From Hyphomonadaceae bacterium (GTDB lineage Bacteria; Pseudomonadota; Alphaproteobacteria; Caulobacterales; Aquidulcibacteraceae), in NCBI GenBank assembly GCA_003526465.1, contig DPWD01000036.1:221-10702 (forward strand): a stretch of 10,482 nt of DNA, read 5' to 3'. This document shows, one piece after another, positions 1 through 5,621 of this stretch (positions are counted from its first letter, which is position 1; every line of letters starts with the position of its first letter). Both the position numbers and the translations under genes were made by a program. The notes under the pieces are model-generated. The model saw only the letters and a list, made by a program, of their open reading frames with translations, was not told the DNA's origin and did not search any database.

Positions 1-651
1 CTGTTCGGTGGGCAACCGCAAAACCTCCCACGAGCAATTCTGCCCGCCGCCGGCACGCCAACACCAATGGGCCGCAACGACAGTCGTTTCGCTATCCTGC
101 CAGACACGGTGTAGCAACCCACAATGGTTCGCGCGCGCGAAAAATGCTGGCCAAGCGCTTCGATCCTGCGGCGGCGCCTCGTCGGCTGCGCGGTTCGGCC
201 CCGGACAATCGGCAACCAGCGCCGCGTCTGGCGCCGCGGCGGGCTGGGCAAGCACCAGATACGAAGCCCGGCCGTCAAGCACTTCATCGGCGCCCGCGCG
301 ACCCTGGACAAAGGCGTTCCCAGTGGTCACGGCGAACAGGGGAACCGCGATCAGGGTTGCGGCGAGGCCGCGGAATTTAGCGAAGCGCCCGAGCGGCGCC
401 AGCACCACCACCACCAGCAGGACGACGCCGATCAGCGGAAACATGCCCACGAAATCCGCGTCTTCCGGCGGCAGCAGCGCCAGCAGGAAGCTCAAGACCC
501 CTTGCGCGAAATAGTGCTCGATAGGGATGGCCATGGCCTTCACGTCGAGACCGAAGAAGCCGAAATAAGCGACAAAATAGGCGTAGCCCAGTCCGTAGGT
601 GAGGACTGGCGCGGCCAGGAGCAGCCATGAAGCCCCGAAAAACCCGCCCAT
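1..651 (-). CDS. Hypothetical multi-pass membrane protein, 3' part missing
   Basis: An open frame of 217 codons runs from an ATG at 651 off the left edge without a stop. An in-frame TAG lies 24 bases upstream, and GGAAGGG sits about 4 bases before the ATG, so the start is well supported. The first ~112 residues are strongly hydrophobic: a long segment at about 4-33, a shorter one near 48-60, a Val/Leu-rich one at 68-87 and one at 95-110. The basic stretch R89-R94 between the last two suggests that loop is cytoplasmic, which puts the part after residue 112 outside. That part is hydrophilic and has four cysteines (149, 177, 197, 206), possibly disulfide-bonded. I do not recognise the family, and no enzyme motif is visible. 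The plus-strand frames over this region have no membrane or domain pattern and look like shadows. The gene lies 153 bases downstream of the 805-1224 gene in the same direction. Confidence 0.7.
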   Translation of the reverse strand, partial: MGGFFGASWLLLAAPVLTYGLGYAYFVAYFGFFGLDVKAMAIPIEHYFAQGVLSFLLALLPPEDADFVGMFPLIGVVLLVVVVLAPLGRFAKFRGLAATLIAVPLFAVTTGNAFVQGRAGADEVLDGRASYLVLAQPAAAPDAALVADCPGPNRAADEAPPQDRSAWPAFFARANHCGLLHRVWQDSETTVVAAHWCWRAGGGQNCSWEVLRLPTEQ

Positions 652-804
652 ACGACCCTTCCAGGAGCCATACTAGGGTGCTCGTTGCGTCAATGCAATT
701 GTTGGCGGGCCAGCGCGCAAGGCCGATGTGGGACCTCCAAAAGCGCCAGCGCGATTCTAGTGGTCAGGCAGCCCCCGCGGACATCGCATTGAGCGCGGCG
801 CGCC

Positions 805-1224
805 TCATCTGAGCCTGCTGCGGATGAAATCGCGCGCCTTTCTCAAGCCATGGGCTAACGGATTATTCCGTGGTCGCCGCGGCCGCCCCTCGGCGTCCGG
901 TACGCTCATGGTCGAGAAGCCATCGCCGGTTTCGCCATCGCCGATTTCGGTCTCGCCGTCGTCTGCCTGCCGAGAGAGGGCGTCCAGCGTGTCAGCGAGC
1001 CACACGCGCTGCTCCACTGGCAGCGCATCGACATCGCGCGCGAGATCATCGCTGACATCGTCGCTCGCCACAAGCGCATCGGCGATCTGCGCCAGCTTCC
1101 CGCAGGTGGCGGCGTCCCACGCTGTAGCCGCGCAGCGCGCGCGAACTTCAGCGCCAGTGCTCGCCGAAGCTGCGCTGGGCGCAGCCAGGATCAGAGCGGC
1201 CGCAATCGCAAAAATACGCCACAT
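805..1224 (-). CDS. Small secreted protein of unknown function
   Basis: Encodes 139 residues. Residues 1-21 form a clear Sec signal peptide (MWRIFAIAAALILAAPSAASA) with an A-S-A cleavage site, so the mature protein should be periplasmic or secreted. The mature part has two cysteines (31 and 41) that could pair, a mostly helical acidic middle, a short Asp/Glu/Gly repeat (about 88-102: DDGETEIGDGETGDG) and a very basic tail (113-139, ten Arg/Lys). No known domain is recognised. A purine-rich AAGGGGG lies 8-9 bases before the ATG and supports this start. The gene follows 1276-1935 after 51 bases on the same strand, so it may be the last gene read from the clpS-clpA direction, but no terminator or promoter is visible between them. 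The plus-strand frame covering this region has no signal peptide or ribosome site and is rejected. Confidence 0.75.
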   Translation of the reverse strand: MWRIFAIAAALILAAPSAASASTGAEVRARCAATAWDAATCGKLAQIADALVASDDVSDDLARDVDALPVEQRVWLADTLDALSRQADDGETEIGDGETGDGFSTMSVPDAEGRPRRPRNNPLAHGLRKARDFIRSRLR

Positions 1225-1275
1225 GAATCTGCCCCCTTGCTCCGACGCGTTAAGTCGTCTTACGCGAGCCGGCCA

Positions 1276-1935
1276 TCAGTTTGTCGGCACCGGCGTTGAC
1301 CCCATCATCAATCCGCGCATGATCATTACAACGCCATCGCCATCATAGCTGAATACAATGTCCACTGAGTTTTCCGTGTCACAAGCTCGGTAGCTCCAGC
1401 GCTCGGCCCATGCACCTCCGGTCGTAAAGGGAACGCCCTCGACGATATTGGTGTCCGTCAGCAGAAATATTGGGCTGCCGTCAGGCGAGGTGCGGCAGCC
1501 GGAATGCCGCGTCGCCATAAGCATGGGGACCTGCTGGCGAAATACATCCGCCATGATACCATGACTGATTGCGGTTCCACCTGGCGGGAGGAGAGCCGAT
1601 ATCGGCGAGGGCGCCAGTGACCCACCGTCGAAAACCTGGATATTCAAACGTCGAGTTGGTTGCCCGCAACCTGTAGCTTCGTAGTGCTCGATAAAGATAC
1701 GCGTTCCTTCATTACGGCGGTCGCGGTCACCCTTCATGCGGTAGGCGCTCTCCTCGATCCCGACCCGCCGCACTTGACGATTACCCTGAGCACACTGAGG
1801 AACAATGTAGGCATCCATGGATATCGCTTCCGCGCGCGTTATCCTCTCATAGGTTTCCCCAGCCTGCGCCTGCGCCTGCTGGGCTGCGGACAAGGCAAAC
1901 AAGCCCAGTGTGTACAATACAACGGCGAGGCGCAT
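1276..1935 (-). CDS. Secreted protein of unknown function with four cysteines
   Basis: Encodes 219 residues from the ATG at 1935. A GTG six bases upstream (1941) is in frame, but its G is the last base of the ribosome site AGGAGGG (1941-1947), so the GTG cannot be the start. The ATG sits at ideal spacing, 6 bases after AGGAGG. Residues 1-25 form a signal peptide (hydrophobic core VVLYTLGLFALSAA, cleavage near AQAQA/GE). The mature protein has exactly four cysteines (48, 90, 147, 185), suggesting two disulfides, and looks beta-rich, with segments such as RIFIEHYEATGC and VDIVFSYDGDGVVMIM. I recognise no family. It starts 15 bases after the clpA stop with no terminator between, so read-through from clpA is likely. 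Its wobble positions look less G/C-biased than clpA by eye, which may mean a young or acquired gene. Confidence 0.78.
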   Translation of the reverse strand: MRLAVVLYTLGLFALSAAQQAQAQAGETYERITRAEAISMDAYIVPQCAQGNRQVRRVGIEESAYRMKGDRDRRNEGTRIFIEHYEATGCGQPTRRLNIQVFDGGSLAPSPISALLPPGGTAISHGIMADVFRQQVPMLMATRHSGCRTSPDGSPIFLLTDTNIVEGVPFTTGGAWAERWSYRACDTENSVDIVFSYDGDGVVMIMRGLMMGSTPVPTN

Positions 1936-1940
1936 TAACA

Positions 1941-1947
1941 CCCTCCT
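1941..1947 (-). promoter_or_regulatory. Ribosome binding site that fixes the 1935 start
   Basis: The minus strand reads AGGAGGG-TGTTA-ATG. This near-perfect anti-Shine-Dalgarno complement overlaps the alternative GTG at 1941 and lies six bases from the ATG at 1935, so it selects the ATG. Confidence 0.8.
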
Positions 1948-1950
1948 AAA

Positions 1951-4269
1951 CTACGCCTTCTCCGGCTTTCTCCCGAACGAGGCGAGCAGCCCGCGGCTTT
2001 CCTGCGAGTAGCTGAATTTCAGCTTGTCCTTGTCGGCGGGATCGAGGTCGATCTTGACGATGCCGCCATTCTTCAGCTTGCCGAACAGCAATTCGTCGGC
2101 CATCGGCTTTTTCACTTTTTCCTGGATCAGCCGCGCCAAGGGCCGCGCGCCGAAGTTTTCGTCATAGCCCTTGGTGGCGAGCCAATCGGCGGCGCGGTCG
2201 GTGATTTCGATCTGCACGTTGCGCTCGGCCAATTGGCCTTCGAGCTGGATGATGAATTTCTGCACCACGTTGCGCACCACCGCCGGCGGCAGGCCGTTGA
2301 AGTGGATGGAAGCATCGAGCCGGTTTCGGAACTCCGGCGTGAACAGATTCTTGATCGCCTCTTCGTTCATGAAATCCTTCTTGCCGGCGCCGAAGCCGAT
2401 GCCTTGCTTAGCGGCGTCCGCGGCGCCGGCATTGGTGGTCATGATCAGGATCACATTGCGGAAATCGACCTTCTTGCCGTTGGCGTCGGTCAGCGAGCCG
2501 TGATCCATCACCTGCAGCAGGATATTGAACAGATCGGGGTGCGCCTTCTCGATTTCGTCGAGCAAGAGCACGCAGTGAGGATGCTGATCGACGCCGTCGG
2601 TGAGCAGCCCGCCCTGATCGTAGCCAACATAGCCCGGAGGCGCGCCGATCAGCCGCGAAACGGTGTGGCGCTCCATGTACTCAGACATGTCGAAGCGCAG
2701 CAGCTCGATGCCCATGACGTTCGCGAGCGAGCGCGCCACTTCGGTTTTGCCCACGCCGGTGGGGCCCGCGAACAAATAGCAGCCGATCGGCTTTTGCGGC
2801 TCGCGCAGCCCCGCGCGCGCCATCTTGATGGCGGCGGCGAGCTGATCGATGGCGTCATCCTGGCCGAACACGACGCGCTTCAGATCGGCGTGCAGGGAAG
2901 CCAGCATTTCGGAATCGTTCTTCGACACCGATTTCGGCGGTATCCGCGCCATGCGCGAGACCACTTCCTCCACTTCGGCGACATCGATGACCTGCTTGCG
3001 CTGGCTGGCCGCCAGCAACATCATCGAGGCGCCGGCTTCGTCGATCACGTCGATGGCTTTGTCCGGCAATTTGCGGTCGGCCATGTGGCGCGAGGCCAAT
3101 TCCACCGCCGACTTCACCGCTTCGTCGGTGTATTTCACCTTGTGATAATCCTCGAAATACGGACGCAAGCCCATCAGGATCTTGATCGCGTCGGGGATAG
3201 AGGGCTCGTTGACATCGATTTTCTGGAAGCGGCGCGCCAGCGCGCGGTCTTTCTCGAAATGCTGGCGATATTCCTTGTAGGTGGTCGAGCCCATGCAGCG
3301 CATATGGCCAGATTGCAGCGCCGGCTTCAGCAGATTCGAGGCGTCCATCGCCCCGCCGGAAGTCGCGCCAGCGCCGATCACGGTGTGAATTTCGTCGATG
3401 AACAGGATCGCCTTGGGATGGTTCTCCAACTCCTTCATCACGCTTTTCAGGCGCTCCTCGAAATCGCCGCGATAACGGGTGCCGGCAAGAAGCGCACCCA
3501 TGTCGAGCGCGAAAATCGTCGCGTCCGCCAGCACTTCGGGAACTTGCCGCTCGATGATCTTGCGCGCGAGTCCTTCGGCGATCGCGGTCTTGCCGACGCC
3601 GGGATCGCCGACCAGCAGCGGGTTGTTCTTTTGCCGCCGGCACAGAATCTGGATCGAGCGCAGCACTTCGGCCTCGCGCCCGATCAGCGGATCGATCTTG
3701 CCTTCCTTGGCCTTCTTGTTGAGGTCGGTGCAATAAGCGGCCAGCGCTTCGTGCCCCTGCTTGACCACGCGCTCTCCATCTTCCTCGCCAGCGCCGCGCA
3801 CCGGCCGGGGCTGCGCCGCGCCCGCGCGCTTGGGCAGGCCGTGCGAGATGTAATTCACCGCATCGTAGCGGGTCATGTCCTGCTCTTGCAGGAAGTAGGC
3901 GGCGTGGCTCTCGCGCTCGGAGAACAGCGCCACCAACACGTTGGCGCCGGTGACCTCGCGTCCGCCTGAGGAATCGACATGCAGCATCGCCCGTTGCAAC
4001 ACGCGCTGGAAGCTCGCCGTGGGCCGCGGCTCCTCGTGATCGCGGTTGGGGATGACGAGATTGTCGAGCTCGTTTTCCAGATACGAAGTTAGATTGTAGC
4101 GCAGCTTGTCGAGGTCGACCTTGCAGGCGTGCATCACTTGGCCGGCGTCGTCGTCGTCGATCAGCGAGAGCAGCAAATGCTCAAGCGTCACGAATTCGTG
4201 GCGGTGCTCGGTGGCGAAGGAAAGCGCCCGCCGCAGGGTATGCTCGAGCGTCCGTGAGAATGTCGCCAT
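1951..4269 (-). CDS. clpA: ATP-dependent Clp protease ATP-binding subunit ClpA
   Basis: ClpA is the hexameric AAA+ unfoldase that feeds substrates, including those brought by ClpS, into the ClpP peptidase in the cytoplasm. The 772-residue product is full length (E. coli ClpA is about 758). Visible parts: N-terminal Clp repeat domain (about 1-145); linker; D1 AAA+ module with Walker A GDPGVGKT (221-228), pore loop GTRYRG (263-268), Walker B ILFIDEIH (288-295, D292/E293) and ARRF (345-348); D2 module with Walker A GPTGVGKT (502-509), pore loop GAPPGYVGY (542-550), Walker B LLLDEIEKAH (568-577), the ClpP-docking loop IGF (624-626), FRNRLD (647-652) and sensor-2 GAR (707-709). There is no long coiled-coil M domain, which separates it from ClpB and ClpC. 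It starts 6 bases after clpS, with AAGGA inside the end of clpS, so translational coupling is likely. clpP is not in the window. Confidence 0.98.
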   Translation of the reverse strand: MATFSRTLEHTLRRALSFATEHRHEFVTLEHLLLSLIDDDDAGQVMHACKVDLDKLRYNLTSYLENELDNLVIPNRDHEEPRPTASFQRVLQRAMLHVDSSGGREVTGANVLVALFSERESHAAYFLQEQDMTRYDAVNYISHGLPKRAGAAQPRPVRGAGEEDGERVVKQGHEALAAYCTDLNKKAKEGKIDPLIGREAEVLRSIQILCRRQKNNPLLVGDPGVGKTAIAEGLARKIIERQVPEVLADATIFALDMGALLAGTRYRGDFEERLKSVMKELENHPKAILFIDEIHTVIGAGATSGGAMDASNLLKPALQSGHMRCMGSTTYKEYRQHFEKDRALARRFQKIDVNEPSIPDAIKILMGLRPYFEDYHKVKYTDEAVKSAVELASRHMADRKLPDKAIDVIDEAGASMMLLAASQRKQVIDVAEVEEVVSRMARIPPKSVSKNDSEMLASLHADLKRVVFGQDDAIDQLAAAIKMARAGLREPQKPIGCYLFAGPTGVGKTEVARSLANVMGIELLRFDMSEYMERHTVSRLIGAPPGYVGYDQGGLLTDGVDQHPHCVLLLDEIEKAHPDLFNILLQVMDHGSLTDANGKKVDFRNVILIMTTNAGAADAAKQGIGFGAGKKDFMNEEAIKNLFTPEFRNRLDASIHFNGLPPAVVRNVVQKFIIQLEGQLAERNVQIEITDRAADWLATKGYDENFGARPLARLIQEKVKKPMADELLFGKLKNGGIVKIDLDPADKDKLKFSYSQESRGLLASFGRKPEKA

Positions 4270-4275
4270 CGAAAC

Positions 4276-4608
4276 CTATTCCTTTTCCATCGTACATTGC
4301 AGCGGGTGTTGATGCTCGCGGGCGAGATCGAGCACCTGGGTCACTTTCGTCTCGGCCACCTCGAAGGAGAACACGCCGCACAGTCCAACGCCATTTTGGT
4401 GCACATGCAACATGATTGTGGTGGCCTCCTCGCGCGACTTCGAAAAGAAGCGCTCCAGCACATAAACGACGAATTCCATCGGCGTGTAATCGTCGTTTAG
4501 GAGCAGGACCTTGTAGAGCGAAGGCTTTTTGGTGCGGGTGAGCGTCTGGGTCCCGAGACCGCCTTTCCGGCCCGGATCGTCATCGTCGTTCCAGGACTCG
4601 TCGCTCAT
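4276..4608 (-). CDS. clpS: ATP-dependent Clp protease adaptor ClpS
   Basis: ClpS is the bacterial N-recognin. It binds proteins with destabilising N-terminal residues (Phe, Leu, Trp, Tyr) and hands them to the ClpA N-domain for degradation by ClpAP. The 110-residue protein has a flexible acidic N-terminal arm (about 1-28) and the conserved core. Residues matching the E. coli pocket are present: N38, D39 and D40 in [13 protein letters not shown] (E. coli N34/D35/D36), the gatekeeper M44, and H70 in MLHVHQNG (E. coli H66). The closing [13 protein letters not shown] and [10 protein letters not shown] blocks are typical. It heads the clpS-clpA pair, with a 6-base gap to clpA. The ribosome site is weak (GAAGG about 9 bases before the ATG), and the leader contains a strong dyad at 4658-4681. 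All key residues are intact. Confidence 0.97.
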   Translation of the reverse strand: MSDESWNDDDDPGRKGGLGTQTLTRTKKPSLYKVLLLNDDYTPMEFVVYVLERFFSKSREEATTIMLHVHQNGVGLCGVFSFEVAETKVTQVLDLAREHQHPLQCTMEKE

Positions 4609-4657
4609 CGAACAGCGCCTTCAGCACCGGAGGGAATCGCCCGAACTCCCGCCCAGG

Positions 4658-4681
4658 CACACCAATCTATGGATTGGTGTG
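4658..4681. repeat. Perfect 10-bp inverted repeat in the clpS leader
   Basis: CACACCAATC (4658-4667) and GATTGGTGTG (4672-4681) are exact reverse complements around a 4-base loop. On the minus strand it ends 49 bases before the clpS ATG. In RNA it would be a strong stem-loop, but no U-run follows on either strand, so an intrinsic terminator is unlikely. It could be a regulator's operator or an mRNA leader hairpin. Which protein would bind it is unknown. Confidence 0.65.
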
Positions 4682-4682
4682 C

Positions 4683-4785
4683 GGGATGGAAGGGGTGAGG
4701 CTGTTATGCTGCGCTAGGGCGCGGATCATTCGGACTTGTTACGCTCACCCTTTCCCTGATTGGCGCGCCGCGCCAAGTCCATCCC
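4683..4785. repeat. Branched inverted-repeat structure, possible structured RNA
   Basis: On the plus strand GGGAT (4683-4687) followed directly by GGAAGGGGTGAG (4688-4699) can pair with CTCACCCTTTCC (4744-4755; one G-T wobble) and ATCCC (4781-4785). Between the two right-hand pieces sits a separate 7-bp hairpin, TTGGCGC-GCC-GCGCCAA (4760-4776). The inner 44-base loop holds a small GCGC-TAGG-GCGC hairpin (4711-4722). The result is a three-way junction. Pairing works on either strand, so the sense strand is open. It could be a cis-acting leader for clpS, a small RNA or a decayed repeat. Confidence 0.4.
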
Positions 4786-4805
4786 TTGCCAACTGTGTTC
4801 ATGGC

Positions 4806-4837
4806 CCCCGGAATCGATGCTTCGCATCGCTCCGGGG
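4806..4837. repeat. REP-like GC-rich hairpin
   Basis: CCCCGGA...CGATGC-TTC-GCATCG...TCCGGGG forms 7-bp and 6-bp stems separated by a small internal loop (AT opposite C) and capped by TTC. No U-run follows on either strand. Short hairpins of this general form are often dispersed between genes in GC-rich alphaproteobacteria, so an interspersed repeat is the likeliest reading. Other copies cannot be seen from this window. Confidence 0.45.
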
Positions 4838-4876
4838 ATGGGTGTGAGTTTCCCCGGTGGGGTAGGAGCGCGCACG

Positions 4877-4909
4877 AAAAACGGGCCCAGCCTGAGGCCG
4901 GGCCCGTTT
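4877..4909 (-). terminator. Rho-independent terminator of the phasin gene
   Basis: On the minus strand the stem AAACGGGCCC / GGGCCCGTTT (10 bp) encloses a loop that can fold further (GCC-TGA-GGC on the plus strand). It is followed at once by a run of five T, about 25 bases after the phasin stop. It should end phasin transcription before clpS. The opposite strand has only three T after the stem, so it would terminate weakly there. Confidence 0.88.
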
Positions 4910-4934
4910 GAACTAAAACCAATCGGAGCGCTGC

Positions 4935-5393
4935 TTAGCGGGCGACGCCGGTTTGGATCAGGCTGCCGACGGCGCTGACGCGCTCGTTCAGCGGCTGGAA
5001 CATGTCCTTGGCGAGACCGGAGGCCTGCTCGGAAAAGCCAGCCAGTTCGGCGACATAAGCCTCAAACGAGGACTTCGCGTAGGCGTTCTGCTTTTCCACG
5101 AATTCCTGCACGCTCTTGGAGGTCATCAGCGCCTTGGCGGCGTGAACGTGGTTTTCCATGGCTTGCTTGGAGAAGGCGACCGTCCGCGCCGACAGAGCCT
5201 CGAGACCCTTTTGGGTGGCGGCGGCCGAGGCGATCACGGCATCGACGTTTTCCTTGCCAAAGGAAGAAACTTCCGCAAAAGCCGCGACACCACGGTCAAA
5301 ATTTTCACGAACCGCATCGGTTGAAGCAGAGGCAACCTGCTCGAACGCGTCAGTCGTCGACTTGGTTGAACGGGCTGTCTTGGTCGTCGCCAT
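4935..5393 (-). CDS. Phasin family protein (PHA granule-associated)
   Basis: Phasins are small amphipathic helical proteins that coat cytoplasmic polyhydroxyalkanoate (PHA) granules and control their size and number. The 152-residue product is of usual length. It is almost entirely Ala/Ser/Lys/Glu-rich helix with no cysteine, signal peptide or membrane segment. The Phasin_2-like core lies about 15-120 (DAFEQVASASTDAVRENFDRGVAAF is split by a helix cap, then FGKENVDAVIASAA, and later QEFVEKQNAYAKSSFEAYV). The N-terminus is Thr/Lys-rich (ATTKTARSTKSTT). GGAG lies about 10 bases before the ATG. The gene has its own promoter, a PhaR-like operator and a terminator, so it is probably monocistronic. 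Other PHA genes such as phaC are absent here, so the granule role rests on the family and the operator. Phasin-like proteins of other roles remain possible. Confidence 0.92.
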   Translation of the reverse strand: MATTKTARSTKSTTDAFEQVASASTDAVRENFDRGVAAFAEVSSFGKENVDAVIASAAATQKGLEALSARTVAFSKQAMENHVHAAKALMTSKSVQEFVEKQNAYAKSSFEAYVAELAGFSEQASGLAKDMFQPLNERVSAVGSLIQTGVAR

Positions 5394-5442
5394 GTGTGTA
5401 GGTCTCCAAATAGGGCCGCGGGGGGGCCGTGTTGCAGGGCCC

Positions 5443-5471
5443 TATATGTTATGCTGCACTTGCGAAGTCAA
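5443..5471 (-). promoter_or_regulatory. Predicted sigma-70 promoter of the phasin gene
   Basis: The minus strand has TTGACT (5471-5466), a 17-base spacer and CATATA (5448-5443). The -35 is close to consensus, and the -10 resembles the looser alphaproteobacterial form. Transcription would start near 5436 and leave a leader of about 43 bases. Confidence 0.6.
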
Positions 5472-5480
5472 CCACTTTTT

Positions 5481-5495
5481 TGCTGCACTGCAGCA
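5481..5495. promoter_or_regulatory. Candidate PhaR operator upstream of the phasin promoter
   Basis: TGCTGC-ACT-GCAGCA is a perfect 6-bp dyad with a 3-base spacer. It matches the CTGC-N3/4-GCAG pattern I recall for the PHA-responsive repressor PhaR of Paracoccus denitrificans. A second copy of TGCTGCACT at 5452-5460, with an imperfect right half, lies inside the -35/-10 spacer 29 bases away. PhaR is thought to leave DNA when it binds polymer, which would raise phasin synthesis as granules form. No phaR gene is in the window. Confidence 0.65.
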
Positions 5496-5621
5496 CAATG
5501 TGGAAAATTCCCGCGTTTACCCGTTAACTAAACCCGCCCTTAACGCTTGCTAATGAAACTGTAAGCTGCGCGGCACAGTATTTGCCTGATTTTATCCCTG
5601 ATCTTGCGGGATGGGACCAAG

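Larger units (their letters stand above)
4609..4934. other. Hairpin-rich 326-base gap between phasin and clpS
   Basis: I see no convincing coding frame here; the short frames on both strands lack domains and ribosome sites. From clpS outward the gap holds a perfect 10-bp dyad (4658-4681), a nested branched inverted repeat (4683-4785), a REP-like hairpin (4806-4837) and the phasin terminator (4877-4909). It must also contain the clpS promoter, reading leftward, but I could not find a convincing -35/-10 pair. It does not fit tRNA, SRP RNA, tmRNA or RNase P RNA by the conserved signatures I know. Confidence 0.6.

Noticed and set aside
667..693. TTGACG and TATGGC as a promoter of the membrane-protein gene
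   Set aside because: The spacing is only 15 bases, and transcription would start about 9 bases before the ATG, losing most of the ribosome site.
824..1348. 174-codon plus-strand frame over the small secreted protein
   Set aside because: It is Ser/Ala/Arg-rich and lacks a ribosome site. The minus frame has a textbook signal peptide and a good ribosome site.
2233..3969. 578-codon open frame antisense to clpA
   Set aside because: It is a shadow of strong codon bias in clpA. The product is His/Arg/Ala-rich with no domain, and the opposite strand encodes a complete ClpA.
4704..4922. 72-codon minus-strand frame in the phasin-clpS gap
   Set aside because: It runs through the terminator and REP-like hairpin, has no ribosome site and shows no domain.
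5524..5544. Two TTAAC words before the carboxypeptidase gene as a CtrA site
   Set aside because: The CtrA consensus is TTAA-N7-TTAA (start-to-start 11); these are 16 apart, so they do not form a full site.
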